Shown one piece after another: positions 1-6,955 of a stretch of 36,940 nt of DNA; the stretch's first letter is position 1, and every line of letters starts with the position of its first letter. A model generated the notes under the pieces. It did no database searches. It was not told the DNA's origin and was given only the letters and a program-made list of their open reading frames with translations. Source of the DNA: a virus. A program made the translations under genes and the position numbers. The DNA lies in the IMG/VR virus record IMGVR_UViG_3300033182_000109, positions 1 to 36,940 of that record; one strand, 5' to 3'.

Positions 1-801
1 ACGAATTTTATTTTCGTCTTTTAAACGTCTTACAGTATTAGCAAGTTTTTGTACAAGGCTATGCTTAACACCTAAGTTACTATTAAGTTCTATTTGAATG
101 TGTGGCTTAGGATCTGCATCTAAGCGTTCAAAAAGTTCCCAAGTACTCTTATGCATTAAGGGCTCTCCACCAGTAATGCGTAAAATGTTTAGCGTTTTGC
201 TTACTTCAGGCCACCATTTCCACCATGCATCTACATAGGGATTTTCTTCTTCCTTCTGATAGACCTTAAACCAGTCTATGTCTTGCCGGTGGTCGGTGCT
301 CGTGTCGTACGGACCATATTGTTTGATTTCATTCCAGTATCTGCTCGAGGCTTTTGGATGACAGTAGCCGCACTTAAAGTTACATTCATTCGAGAAACTA
401 ATTTCGATATATTCAGGGTTGACATTATAATTAAATCCATTCTTTTTTATTTCTTCTAAACGCTGCGGAGTATAGATACTCGCAGTCTTAATATGCCTGT
501 CGCTGATGTAATCCTTTCCCATTGCTTCTATCTTCCAACAATAAGAACATCCTTCAGGCTGCTTGCCTTCTAACATTTGCCTACGCTGATCTTTCTTTTC
601 TTTTGTATTGTGTAATGCACTTGGATCTACTGCAATCTCTTCCAAAGGAATGGAGTGAGGTGCAGGATGATAACACGAGTGCGTTTCGCCTGTCTGTAAA
701 TAAATTGTAGTGTGATGCCATTTAGCCATACAAAACGTAGAACTAATCGCTGCATCTGTAATAGGAAGTATTTCCTTTATCTTAATAAGCTCGTTATTCA
801 T
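1..801 (-). CDS. Radical SAM protein with N-terminal twitch/SPASM-like Cys cluster (partial, C-terminus off the left edge)
   Basis: The frame is open from the ATG at 801 to the window edge, giving 267 codons with no stop. The radical SAM cluster motif C140-x3-C144-x2-C147 (ECNFKCGYC) is clear, followed by the SAM-binding GGEP motif at 211-214. Before it lies a second Cys/His set, HSCYHP (C43) and GCSYC (C85, C88) with KIE after it, joined by an R-x-x-ML-x-GK-x-P segment; this arrangement is typical of twitch/SPASM-type radical SAM proteins that hold an auxiliary Fe-S cluster. The enzyme should cleave S-adenosylmethionine to start a radical reaction; the substrate is unknown. Its ATG overlaps the stop of the upstream glycosyltransferase by 4 nt (ATGA), so the two are translationally coupled. 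That context suggests glycan or peptide modification, which is inference. The family is secure; the function is not. Confidence 0.88.
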   Translation of the reverse strand, partial: MNNELIKIKEILPITDAAISSTFCMAKWHHTTIYLQTGETHSCYHPAPHSIPLEEIAVDPSALHNTKEKKDQRRQMLEGKQPEGCSYCWKIEAMGKDYISDRHIKTASIYTPQRLEEIKKNGFNYNVNPEYIEISFSNECNFKCGYCHPKASSRYWNEIKQYGPYDTSTDHRQDIDWFKVYQKEEENPYVDAWWKWWPEVSKTLNILRITGGEPLMHKSTWELFERLDADPKPHIQIELNSNLGVKHSLVQKLANTVRRLKDENKIR

Positions 802-1694
802 CTACGCTTTCTTATTACTCTTGGTGTATTATGATATAGTGCTTTAAAGAAGTGGCTACCATTTGCATCTAACTCTGCAATTTCAATGCCAAGTTCTGAT
901 CTTAACAAATCGCCTTGTCCTTCGATGGCTCCTAACAAGTCTTCTTCATCTAATATGTCTTTACTTTCCCACTGTTTGTTTAACCAAGTAAAGTCACGCA
1001 CTTCTGCATGATTCCAATCTGTTAACATAGTCTTAATAAGACCTTCGCGAGCACCGTGAATGCTCCATAGACCATTTTCTACGTCAGCACCTACACTACA
1101 CCAAATTCTTAACCTATCAAAGTTTTGCCACCAAGTCTCTTTTAAATCTGTTACCTTAGTACCTTGGTCTAAGCACATTTTAACACCTTCACGGAATCCT
1201 GCTCTCCATGCCTGCCACGGTGTTGCGTTTGTAAAGCTCTCCGAGTAGTTTTCATTAAACTGATAATACTTGTCGTCAAAGCAAAACTCTACTAAACCTT
1301 TATCATCACCGTCTACTGAGTTTTCATGAGTACGCATATTGTGGACAAACTTTCTTGTCCACAATTTTAATCCGCCATTACCGTACATGAGACCGTTAAC
1401 ATGTACTTTTCCACACCAACTAAAAACGTGCTCTGGCGTTAATCCTAGTTCGTCTAAATCTATTTCAACATTAAGAAAGTTTGGATCAATGATATTATCA
1501 GCATCTACTGTAACAAAATACTCTGTTTCACTCATATCTGCACAGACTTTGTGCGCAGCGTCACTACCTTCAACTCCGTGAACACGTTTTGCCCAAGGTA
1601 CTTTTTGACATAGATCTGCATAATTCTTTTCTGCGTTTGGTTCGTCATAACTTAAAAATATTATGTCCTGATCTACTATTCGTATCTTACTCAT
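798..1694 (-). CDS. GT-A-like glycosyltransferase (GT2-type)
   Basis: This 298-aa protein starts like a nucleotide-sugar transferase, with a beta strand (IIFLSYDEPN, 11-20) and then VTVDADN at 61-67. D64-A-D66 is the DxD motif that binds metal and sugar nucleotide in GT-A enzymes. Conserved-looking stretches follow: WCGKVHVNGLMYGNGGLKLW near 93-112 and AWRAGFREGVKM near 162-173. No signal peptide or membrane segment is evident, so it should act in the cytoplasm. Similar proteins, as I recall, recur in marine T4-like phages near other glycosyltransferases. The acceptor could be phage DNA, a virion protein or host surface glycan; the sequence does not say. Its start (SD AGAGGAT) overlaps the upstream gene by 8 nt and its stop overlaps the radical SAM start. 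Confidence 0.8.
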   Translation of the reverse strand: MSKIRIVDQDIIFLSYDEPNAEKNYADLCQKVPWAKRVHGVEGSDAAHKVCADMSETEYFVTVDADNIIDPNFLNVEIDLDELGLTPEHVFSWCGKVHVNGLMYGNGGLKLWTRKFVHNMRTHENSVDGDDKGLVEFCFDDKYYQFNENYSESFTNATPWQAWRAGFREGVKMCLDQGTKVTDLKETWWQNFDRLRIWCSVGADVENGLWSIHGAREGLIKTMLTDWNHAEVRDFTWLNKQWESKDILDEEDLLGAIEGQGDLLRSELGIEIAELDANGSHFFKALYHNTPRVIRKRR

Positions 1695-2262
1695 ATATCC
1701 TCTTTAACTGATAAGTGTCGAATCGTTTTGACGTATAAACACTAAGTGGCATGCTTACTTCTTCAAAAGGCATCGTGAATGGTATTATATAATAGTTATC
1801 GACTACTGCTCGTCCAAAGTCTACAAACAGAGTTTTATACAAAACGTTTGGGTCATTTTTTTCAGTAACGCTAAACATTAAATTTGCATTTAGACTGACT
1901 CCTTTAGATTTAAGATTTTTCTTAAATTCACTTCCAATTTTTACCTTCCAGCAAGTATTTGGAATATCTTGAATTACCAACACATCTGGATCAGTGTCGT
2001 CAGTATCTATCACTTCGTATATTAATTCGTTTACTGAGCAGTTGTCATAAACAAATTCAAATCGTGATACAAATTCTAGACTTTTAGTCTTAGGATCAAA
2101 CTGTACGATATAATTCTTTGCTGGTTCTACACCTTCTAAAATATTAATTACTTTGCTTAGAGGAACGGTAATATAACTAGTAGTTTCATCTACTTCGTTG
2201 CCAATACTAATAACATCTCCTGTATCTTTGTTAAAAGACACATACATCATTTGTTCAGACAT
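1687..2262 (-). CDS. Unknown protein in the glycosyltransferase cassette
   Basis: A 191-aa protein I do not recognise. It looks soluble and acidic, with alternating beta-type strands, a DTDDTDPD acidic turn near residue 90 and a single Trp in the NTCWKVKIG segment near 104-112. There is no signal peptide, membrane helix or catalytic motif that I can name. The ATG at 2262 lies inside the 3' end of the preceding glycosyltransferase (16-nt overlap, shared ATGTCTGAACAAATGA), and its own 3' end overlaps the next gene by 8 nt, so it is certainly part of the same translational unit. A role as an accessory or binding protein for the neighbouring transferases is only a guess from position. Its beta-rich look would also allow a small structural protein. 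Confidence 0.75.
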   Translation of the reverse strand: MSEQMMYVSFNKDTGDVISIGNEVDETTSYITVPLSKVINILEGVEPAKNYIVQFDPKTKSLEFVSRFEFVYDNCSVNELIYEVIDTDDTDPDVLVIQDIPNTCWKVKIGSEFKKNLKSKGVSLNANLMFSVTEKNDPNVLYKTLFVDFGRAVVDNYYIIPFTMPFEEVSMPLSVYTSKRFDTYQLKRIYE

Positions 2263-3077
2263 ACTTCATACTTTCCTATTATATTATCAGTTACAAAATC
2301 ATCTTCTGTATAGTGGAATACCGTAGTTTGTAGATGGTTTCCTATCTTCAGTTTTAAATCATCTGTTAAGTAAACACCAACACGATTTTGCCATTTAGTT
2401 ACACCTTCTTTCCAATTCTGTATTGCTGGTTTCATATGTACTAGCATCGGCAAATCTTGTCTAGCGTTTGTAATTTCAGTATCGATATCCATAATCTTTG
2501 CAGCAATGGCACAAGTAATGTCCATGCTTGCTGTTTTAGGAAAATAACTTTTACAGAAGTGTCCATAAAACAATTCCCAATTGTTATTGATAAGTTCTAC
2601 CCATGCATAATATTCTTTACATTTGTCGCATTTTTTAAAGTAATGTAAAGTATTATATACATTTGGCAGATTATTTGCAACAAATGCTTTACGATAATAA
2701 TTGTCAGTAACTAGTTCCTGTCTGTATGTAAATACCCGGGTTGGATAATATAGATCATAGTTTTTAAAAAATTTCCATAGATAATCCAAGTCCTGTAATA
2801 CAAGTACGTCTGCGTCTAAAACAATAGTTTCTTCGTATGGAGTCGCATGGTACAATTTCCATCTATGTTCTGTTTGAAATCTACTGTCTGTATTTTCGTA
2901 CCAAGGAATAGGAATTATTTGATCAAATACCCATTTATATCCGTCTGGAACATCATCGCATGTAACGACACTGACTGGAAATTTATTTTTTGATGCATGT
3001 ATGCTCATTGCACACAGGTATGCTTGTTTAACATACTCTTGGCCTTTAGCATATATTACAAAACCCTTATTGCTCAT
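2247..3077 (-). CDS. GT8-like glycosyltransferase
   Basis: A 276-aa protein. The frame extends to a TTG at 3080, but the ATG at 3077 sits better behind the AGGTG ribosome site, so I start there. The N-terminal strand GFVIYAKGQEYVKQAYLCA resembles the nucleotide-binding start of glycogenin/GT8-like enzymes, and IVLDADVLVLQDL carries the D88-A-D90 metal-binding motif followed by the typical VLxxDLxxLW continuation. It transfers a sugar from a nucleotide donor; donor and acceptor are unknown. It is a distant paralogue of the gene immediately upstream: same fold order, and the same ET-LD-D-V core. It overlaps that gene by 11 nt. No membrane segment is visible. Confidence 0.75.
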   Translation of the reverse strand: MSNKGFVIYAKGQEYVKQAYLCAMSIHASKNKFPVSVVTCDDVPDGYKWVFDQIIPIPWYENTDSRFQTEHRWKLYHATPYEETIVLDADVLVLQDLDYLWKFFKNYDLYYPTRVFTYRQELVTDNYYRKAFVANNLPNVYNTLHYFKKCDKCKEYYAWVELINNNWELFYGHFCKSYFPKTASMDITCAIAAKIMDIDTEITNARQDLPMLVHMKPAIQNWKEGVTKWQNRVGVYLTDDLKLKIGNHLQTTVFHYTEDDFVTDNIIGKYEVCLNK

Positions 3078-3951
3078 CAATGCACCTATTTAAACTAAAC
3101 TTATTCATAACGTGAAGATTGGCGTTTTTGATTTTCATTAACGTGTATTCGCCAGTATAACCTTGCTTTTCTAACAGCATTAATATGTCATTATTCTTAA
3201 TTTGCCAGCAAATGCTTTTGTCTGTTGCAAAATACAGCGTTCCTGGCATAGGTTTAGCAAAATCACCTTCTTGGTATCCATTCATTATGTGTATAGCAAT
3301 AGCAAAACTATAATCATTACGATAGTAAGGAGTATTAATCTGAAACATCCTATCATAGTGTTTCCAATTTTCTTGTATGTGCTGTAATAGATTAAAGAAG
3401 ATTTTATTTTCAACTGTCTTTCTAAAAAATACACAAGTTGCCCAATAAAATTTTACTGACGTATCAGATACACGATCAAATATTCCTTCTCTATCAACAT
3501 CTATTAATTCATATGAAATATCGTAGATTAAGAAATCATGTTCTTGATCAAAACAGTATTTAAAAATATCATTGCATATAACAACATCTGTATCTAAAAT
3601 TAATGTCTCGTCATAAGGACTAAGATCATATGCAAGTGTGCGTGTTTCATTTTTAAATTGTAATTTCTTTTCAACTAAACTGCCATCAAAGAACGTGCGA
3701 ATGCCGTGGTATTCTGTTTTTGATAGCGTAGTATCTTCTTTTAATTCGTCTTCTTTCCAAACAATAGATATGATCTTATCGAATACATCCGTTGCATCTG
3801 GATATTCATTCAATAAGAATTCAGTACTATCTGTTACGATAGTAGTCGGAAGTCCTAAGAATTGTTTTACACGCTTTGCTAGAAACAGTGCTTGTTTACA
3901 GTAATCAATTTGGGCATTATTACGAGCAAAGACCAGTACGCCTTTACTCAT
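3067..3951 (-). CDS. GT8-like glycosyltransferase, paralogue of the next gene
   Basis: A 294-aa protein beginning GVLVFARNNAQIDYCKQA, a nucleotide-sugar-binding type start, with ETLILDTDVVICND at about 115-128. D120-T-D122 is the DxD motif. The layout (N-terminal strand, about 75 residues to the DxD, then FFRKT and the HIMNGYQEG segment) parallels the 276-aa protein encoded just downstream, so the pair probably arose by an old duplication. The long gap of sequence divergence suggests different donor or acceptor specificity (inference). It starts at ATG 3951, overlapping the upstream 117-aa gene by 8 nt. It is probably cytoplasmic. A role in modifying DNA, virion or host glycan is equally possible from what can be seen. 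Confidence 0.72.
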   Translation of the reverse strand: MSKGVLVFARNNAQIDYCKQALFLAKRVKQFLGLPTTIVTDSTEFLLNEYPDATDVFDKIISIVWKEDELKEDTTLSKTEYHGIRTFFDGSLVEKKLQFKNETRTLAYDLSPYDETLILDTDVVICNDIFKYCFDQEHDFLIYDISYELIDVDREGIFDRVSDTSVKFYWATCVFFRKTVENKIFFNLLQHIQENWKHYDRMFQINTPYYRNDYSFAIAIHIMNGYQEGDFAKPMPGTLYFATDKSICWQIKNNDILMLLEKQGYTGEYTLMKIKNANLHVMNKFSLNRCIDEQ

Positions 3952-4297
3952 ACTCTACCAATTTCTCCACGCTTCTGTTTTTACGCAACTTTTCGTACTC
4001 TGCATGATATTCGTTTGCTGCTGTAAAATATGTATTGACAATTTCAACTGCAAAATCATTTAAATCTTTTACCATTACCGGTGTTTCGTTATCGTCAACT
4101 AGAACAATATCTTCATCATTGCCGCGTTCAACTAACATATTAACAAAAGTTATAAGATCCTTTGTTACAGTAAACTGGCCGCCACCGTGATAATAAACAG
4201 TTTGTTCGCGATAACGTTCTTTAAGAACACGTTTTTGATTGTTTAGAGTTACCATATAATTGGAAAACTCTAGTGCTTTTTCTAATCTTTCATCCAT
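3944..4297 (-). CDS. Small unknown protein, first gene of the accessory operon
   Basis: A 117-aa soluble protein with no family I can name. The N-terminus (1-30) and C-terminus (about 80-117, AANEYHAEYEKLRKNRSVEK) look helical and charged; the middle contains GGGQFTVTKDLITFV and an acidic DIVLVDDNETPV stretch. The start at ATG 4297 is set by an AGGGG ribosome site 6 nt upstream. It is the first gene after a consensus sigma-70 promoter and is coupled by an 8-nt overlap to the glycosyltransferases, so it is likely expressed early with them. Small leading genes in such operons can be regulators or adaptors, but there is no helix-turn-helix I can point to. Confidence 0.75.
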   Translation of the reverse strand: MDERLEKALEFSNYMVTLNNQKRVLKERYREQTVYYHGGGQFTVTKDLITFVNMLVERGNDEDIVLVDDNETPVMVKDLNDFAVEIVNTYFTAANEYHAEYEKLRKNRSVEKLVEYE

Positions 4298-4303
4298 AAG
4301 AAA

Positions 4304-4338
4304 CCCCTATTCATGCTATTATTATATATGAATAGGGG
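4304..4338 (-). terminator. 11-bp inverted repeat: hairpin terminator and/or operator around a -10 box
   Basis: CCCCTATTCAT (4304-4314) and ATGAATAGGGG (4328-4338) are perfect reverse complements separated by 13 nt. In a transcript coming from the structural genes the hairpin ends in a GGGG arm followed by UUUCUU, as expected for a weak intrinsic terminator 15 nt after the 339-aa gene. At the same time the dyad centre (4321) falls on the -10 hexamer of the sigma-70 promoter, and the left RNA arm lies upstream of the expected start site, so for that promoter it can only act as DNA, for example as an operator. The right arm also carries the AGGGG ribosome site. The two roles are not exclusive; neither is proven. 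Confidence 0.6.
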
Positions 4339-4349
4339 CACTATGTCAA
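4321..4349 (-). promoter_or_regulatory. Consensus sigma-70 promoter of the glycosyltransferase/radical SAM operon
   Basis: On the minus strand TTGACA (4344-4349) and TATAAT (4321-4326) are separated by exactly 17 nt: both hexamers match the bacterial housekeeping consensus perfectly. Transcription should start near 4314, leaving a leader of about 16 nt that already contains the AGGGG ribosome site of the 117-aa gene. This is a host-polymerase (early-type) promoter placed directly after the late tail genes. The inference of early timing comes from the promoter class only. Confidence 0.82.
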
Positions 4350-4352
4350 GTA

Positions 4353-5372
4353 TTATTCGAGTGTATTTGTTGTTGCAAAACTTGGGTTGTTTACTGCTAC
4401 ATTTGATCCAGATGCTCTACGAGTTGACATTGTTATAGTAATATCTGCGGTTATATCTTCGTCAACTAAAGGACCATATGGTGGAGGTGGGCTCGGAACT
4501 GGTCTATCACCAGCATCATTATCCGTTAATGTTACTTTAAATTCTATAACAGAACTGCTGTTCTCTTTTGCTTCTACCTTATAGACGTTTTCTGCATATA
4601 CGCCAGATCCAGATTTTGTAAATATTTCTTGATATGATGTTGTTAAATCAGAGTTACCAATTGTACTGCCTGTTCCACTACTTGCTGTTGTTGCAGTATA
4701 ATTAAAGCGTATAGCGCCTGTATTTGTAAGCATGCTATTCCAGTCTGTATCTTTGGCGCCGCCACCTGCTGCCATAGAACCTGTAACACGAATTTCACCA
4801 CCGGAGTTAAAGAAATAACGTCTATGGTCTGCATCTGTAAATGTACAAGTAAACGTCATATCAATAGTACCATTCCATGTGCTAGTTCTAACATCTGTTG
4901 CAATATCTGCTACAGTTTGCTGGCTTGCTGCAATGCTAAATTTGCTCGATTCTATTGCAGACATCGCTGAAAGATAATCATTGAAGCCGCCTTTTGTGTT
5001 CTCACCGTCGAACGTATAAGATCCGTTAACTGCATAAGTTAAATCTGTACCGGTTACATCTGCACCAATAACATTGCCATCCCCTGCTCCAGCAGTAGTT
5101 TCGCCAGAAACCTTATATAAAATAGCAGAAATATCGTTGCCCGTTTGGTGAGTGTATGCTTTGTTCATGTCATCATAAAGATCTCTCATGAATTGTGCTT
5201 CAACCGTATCACCATCTCCTGCACCTGGACTAGTTGGAGGAGTTACTTGGCCGCTGCTAAGTGCTTGGCCATATCCATCTTCACCAGATCCAACACCAAG
5301 GATGTTGCTTATTCTTCCTTGTAATGTATTATACTGTGATGCTGTAATTGTATCACCAACATTAACTGCCAT
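4353..5372 (-). CDS. Probable virion structural protein (fibre/tail associated)
   Basis: A 339-aa protein that I place with structural proteins from position and composition rather than from a named domain. The N-terminus (VNVGDTITASQYNTLQGRI) is of a type I associate with structural proteins of marine T4-like phages. The body is Gly/Thr/Ser/Ala-rich and beta-prone, with short GAGDGD and GAGDGN turns at about 50 and 97, and a Pro-rich segment VPSPPPPYGP near residue 291-300. No Cys pair, signal or membrane helix is evident. Its ATG follows GAGGA, and a perfect late promoter TATAAATA ends 26 nt upstream, so it can be expressed independently as a late gene. It closes the structural block, just before the inverted repeat. 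Fibre tip, adhesin or decoration protein are all possible. Confidence 0.7.
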   Translation of the reverse strand: MAVNVGDTITASQYNTLQGRISNILGVGSGEDGYGQALSSGQVTPPTSPGAGDGDTVEAQFMRDLYDDMNKAYTHQTGNDISAILYKVSGETTAGAGDGNVIGADVTGTDLTYAVNGSYTFDGENTKGGFNDYLSAMSAIESSKFSIAASQQTVADIATDVRTSTWNGTIDMTFTCTFTDADHRRYFFNSGGEIRVTGSMAAGGGAKDTDWNSMLTNTGAIRFNYTATTASSGTGSTIGNSDLTTSYQEIFTKSGSGVYAENVYKVEAKENSSSVIEFKVTLTDNDAGDRPVPSPPPPYGPLVDEDITADITITMSTRRASGSNVAVNNPSFATTNTLE

Positions 5373-5398
5373 CTTAAATCCTCATTATATATGTACTT

Positions 5399-5406
5399 TA
5401 TTTATA
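5399..5406 (-). promoter_or_regulatory. T4-type late promoter TATAAATA
   Basis: The minus strand reads TATAAATA, the exact T4 late consensus, ending 26 nt before the ATG of the 339-aa gene. The TAA stop codon of the preceding 500-aa fibre gene (5404-5402) lies within the motif. No -35 element is expected, since late promoters are recognised by gp55-type sigma with the sliding clamp. Confidence 0.75.
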
Positions 5407-6904
5407 CCTTCAGTAGGCACTCTACTAATTTTTCTTCTGCTGAGTCGTTTGTTTCAAGTGCTATTCCAACCAAAGAGACGGAAGCAATAGTTGTACATAC
5501 TCCGTTCTCACTGGCATATACCGCCATTCCTTTAGAAACTGGGCCAACAATCCTTACCGGAACACGACCTTTTAGTGCAACTGCTTGGCCTCCTTCAAGA
5601 TCGCTATTCATTAAGTATGCCGGTTCTGCAGAAATAACGCCAACGGCAATGTCTTTTGCAGATGCTGCTTCAAGTTCATGGTCTGCATGACTACATACTG
5701 CCATCACTGTTCCTGTAGGATGTTCTTTATCTGTAGTATATTTTTCTGCTAAGTCAGCATATTTTGCTTGCGTAGCAACACCAACAAATAGATTTGCTTT
5801 TAAGTCGCCTGTTGTTGTACGAACTGCTACTGTATTTGCCGTAGCATTAACATCACCCGATCTATTATTGCCAGAAACAACTAATGTACTTGCTTTTTCT
5901 GCGAGACCAGTGAAGTTATTTGCATAAACATTATTAAAAATTCTAGTAGCACTACCTAATGTAACTGTTTCTGTAGTAACACCGTCAGCCTGTAAACCAG
6001 GTAACACTGAATTTGCCTGGACGATAAGCGGATTAATTAATGAACCGCCTGAATTCTTTACTTTTAAGAATATCTTTTGTCCAACTTCATTTGATATAAC
6101 GCCTTCATTGTCGTTTTGAATTTGAAGTCTTAGGTCGTTTGAATCACCGATTGCAATACCAACATCAGCAAATTCTGCTAGTGTTGCAAATGAAGCACTG
6201 CCTGCTTGTACAAACTGGTCTGCAGAAACAAATGCTCCGCTGATAACTAATCCTTTTGCTGCAGAGGCCGTTCCCCAATACTGATGATTTGTAGATGTTA
6301 CACCATTTGTTGATGCAAGGGTATTAACCATTGTAATACCTTGTTTAACAACGTCGAAACCAGGGATTGTATTTTCGGCGTCAGTATTATCGATAGTAAA
6401 TGCATCATTTGAAATAATAGATACAACAGTGTCATTAACAATAGAAGTAATAACAGCGTGAGCTGTACCGCTTAAATCACGTACTGTACGTGATTTCATC
6501 TGCGTAATACCATCGCCTGCATCTTGCGGGCCAACTAGAACATAATCTGTACCATTATAAGCATATAATTGCTCGTTTGCTGTATCCCACCAAAAATCGC
6601 CTTCTGTGAGGCCGGTTGGTGTTCCGCTGTTTACTTCTGCGCCTCCAGTTGTGCGCCATTTACTGCCATCATAGAATTTAAGTTTACTTGTTCCTGAATC
6701 AAACCATACTTGACCACTTATTGGTCTAGACGGTGCAGTTCCACTTGCAAAATTTTCTAGCAAGTATACAAAATTCTCATTTTGTATTTCACCGTATCCA
6801 GCGTAGTTTTTACCAACTAGTTTTAAATCGGTGCTCTGATCAATAGTACCGTCTTCTACGACTGTTAGTACTGTTCTGTTGTATCTATCGATAGTATAAG
6901 CCAT
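5402..6904 (-). CDS. Tail fibre-like protein with C-terminal G2-peptidase/chaperone-like domain
   Basis: A 500-aa protein. Residues 1 to about 240 are the head shared with the two upstream fibre genes: ENFVYLLENFAS near 43-54, GQVWFDSG, LKFYDGSKW, GDFWWDT, QLYAYNGTDYVLVGP, then SNDAFT and a YWGTA segment. This head probably docks the protein to the baseplate (inference). After a beta-rich middle, residues about 375-500 start with ATQAKYADLAEKY and continue through IAVGVISAEPAY and KGMAVYASENG. That C-terminus resembles the IMC/Peptidase_G2 type of intramolecular chaperone on trimeric fibres; I cannot confirm the autocleavage residues. It uses AGGGG as ribosome site and has its own late promoter. 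It is probably trimeric, in the host-recognition apparatus. Confidence 0.78.
   Translation of the reverse strand: MAYTIDRYNRTVLTVVEDGTIDQSTDLKLVGKNYAGYGEIQNENFVYLLENFASGTAPSRPISGQVWFDSGTSKLKFYDGSKWRTTGGAEVNSGTPTGLTEGDFWWDTANEQLYAYNGTDYVLVGPQDAGDGITQMKSRTVRDLSGTAHAVITSIVNDTVVSIISNDAFTIDNTDAENTIPGFDVVKQGITMVNTLASTNGVTSTNHQYWGTASAAKGLVISGAFVSADQFVQAGSASFATLAEFADVGIAIGDSNDLRLQIQNDNEGVISNEVGQKIFLKVKNSGGSLINPLIVQANSVLPGLQADGVTTETVTLGSATRIFNNVYANNFTGLAEKASTLVVSGNNRSGDVNATANTVAVRTTTGDLKANLFVGVATQAKYADLAEKYTTDKEHPTGTVMAVCSHADHELEAASAKDIAVGVISAEPAYLMNSDLEGGQAVALKGRVPVRIVGPVSKGMAVYASENGVCTTIASVSLVGIALETNDSAEEKLVECLLKV
6743..6759 (-). repeat. 17-bp identity shared by three fibre genes
   Basis: The 17-mer acttgcaaaattttcta (plus strand) occurs at 6743-6759, 8660-8676 and 10682-10698, at the same codons of the three fibre paralogues (the LENFAS segment of the shared head). 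It is the longest exact match I see between them and is a trace of common origin, and could serve as a recombination point for swapping fibre bodies (inference). Confidence 0.7.
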
Positions 6905-6928
6905 CTGCTAAACCCCTGTTATATAACA

Positions 6929-6936
6929 TATTTATC
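6929..6936 (-). promoter_or_regulatory. T4-type late promoter GATAAATA
   Basis: The minus strand reads GATAAATA in the 51-nt gap between the 622-aa and 500-aa fibre genes, ending 24 nt before the ATG at 6904. It fits the NATAAATA form of the late consensus. A 10-bp palindrome GTTATATAAC (6918-6927) sits between it and the AGGGG ribosome site. Confidence 0.7.
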
Positions 6937-6955
6937 GTATTCCGTTCGTTTTACA

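Noticed and set aside
3078-3080. TTG start for the 276-aa glycosyltransferase
   Set aside because: ATG lies one codon downstream with better spacing from AGGTG.
6918-6927. GTTATATAAC palindrome as a terminator
   Set aside because: It is only 5 bp per arm, all but one pair A-T, and lacks a U-tract; a late promoter immediately precedes it, so termination here is unlikely.
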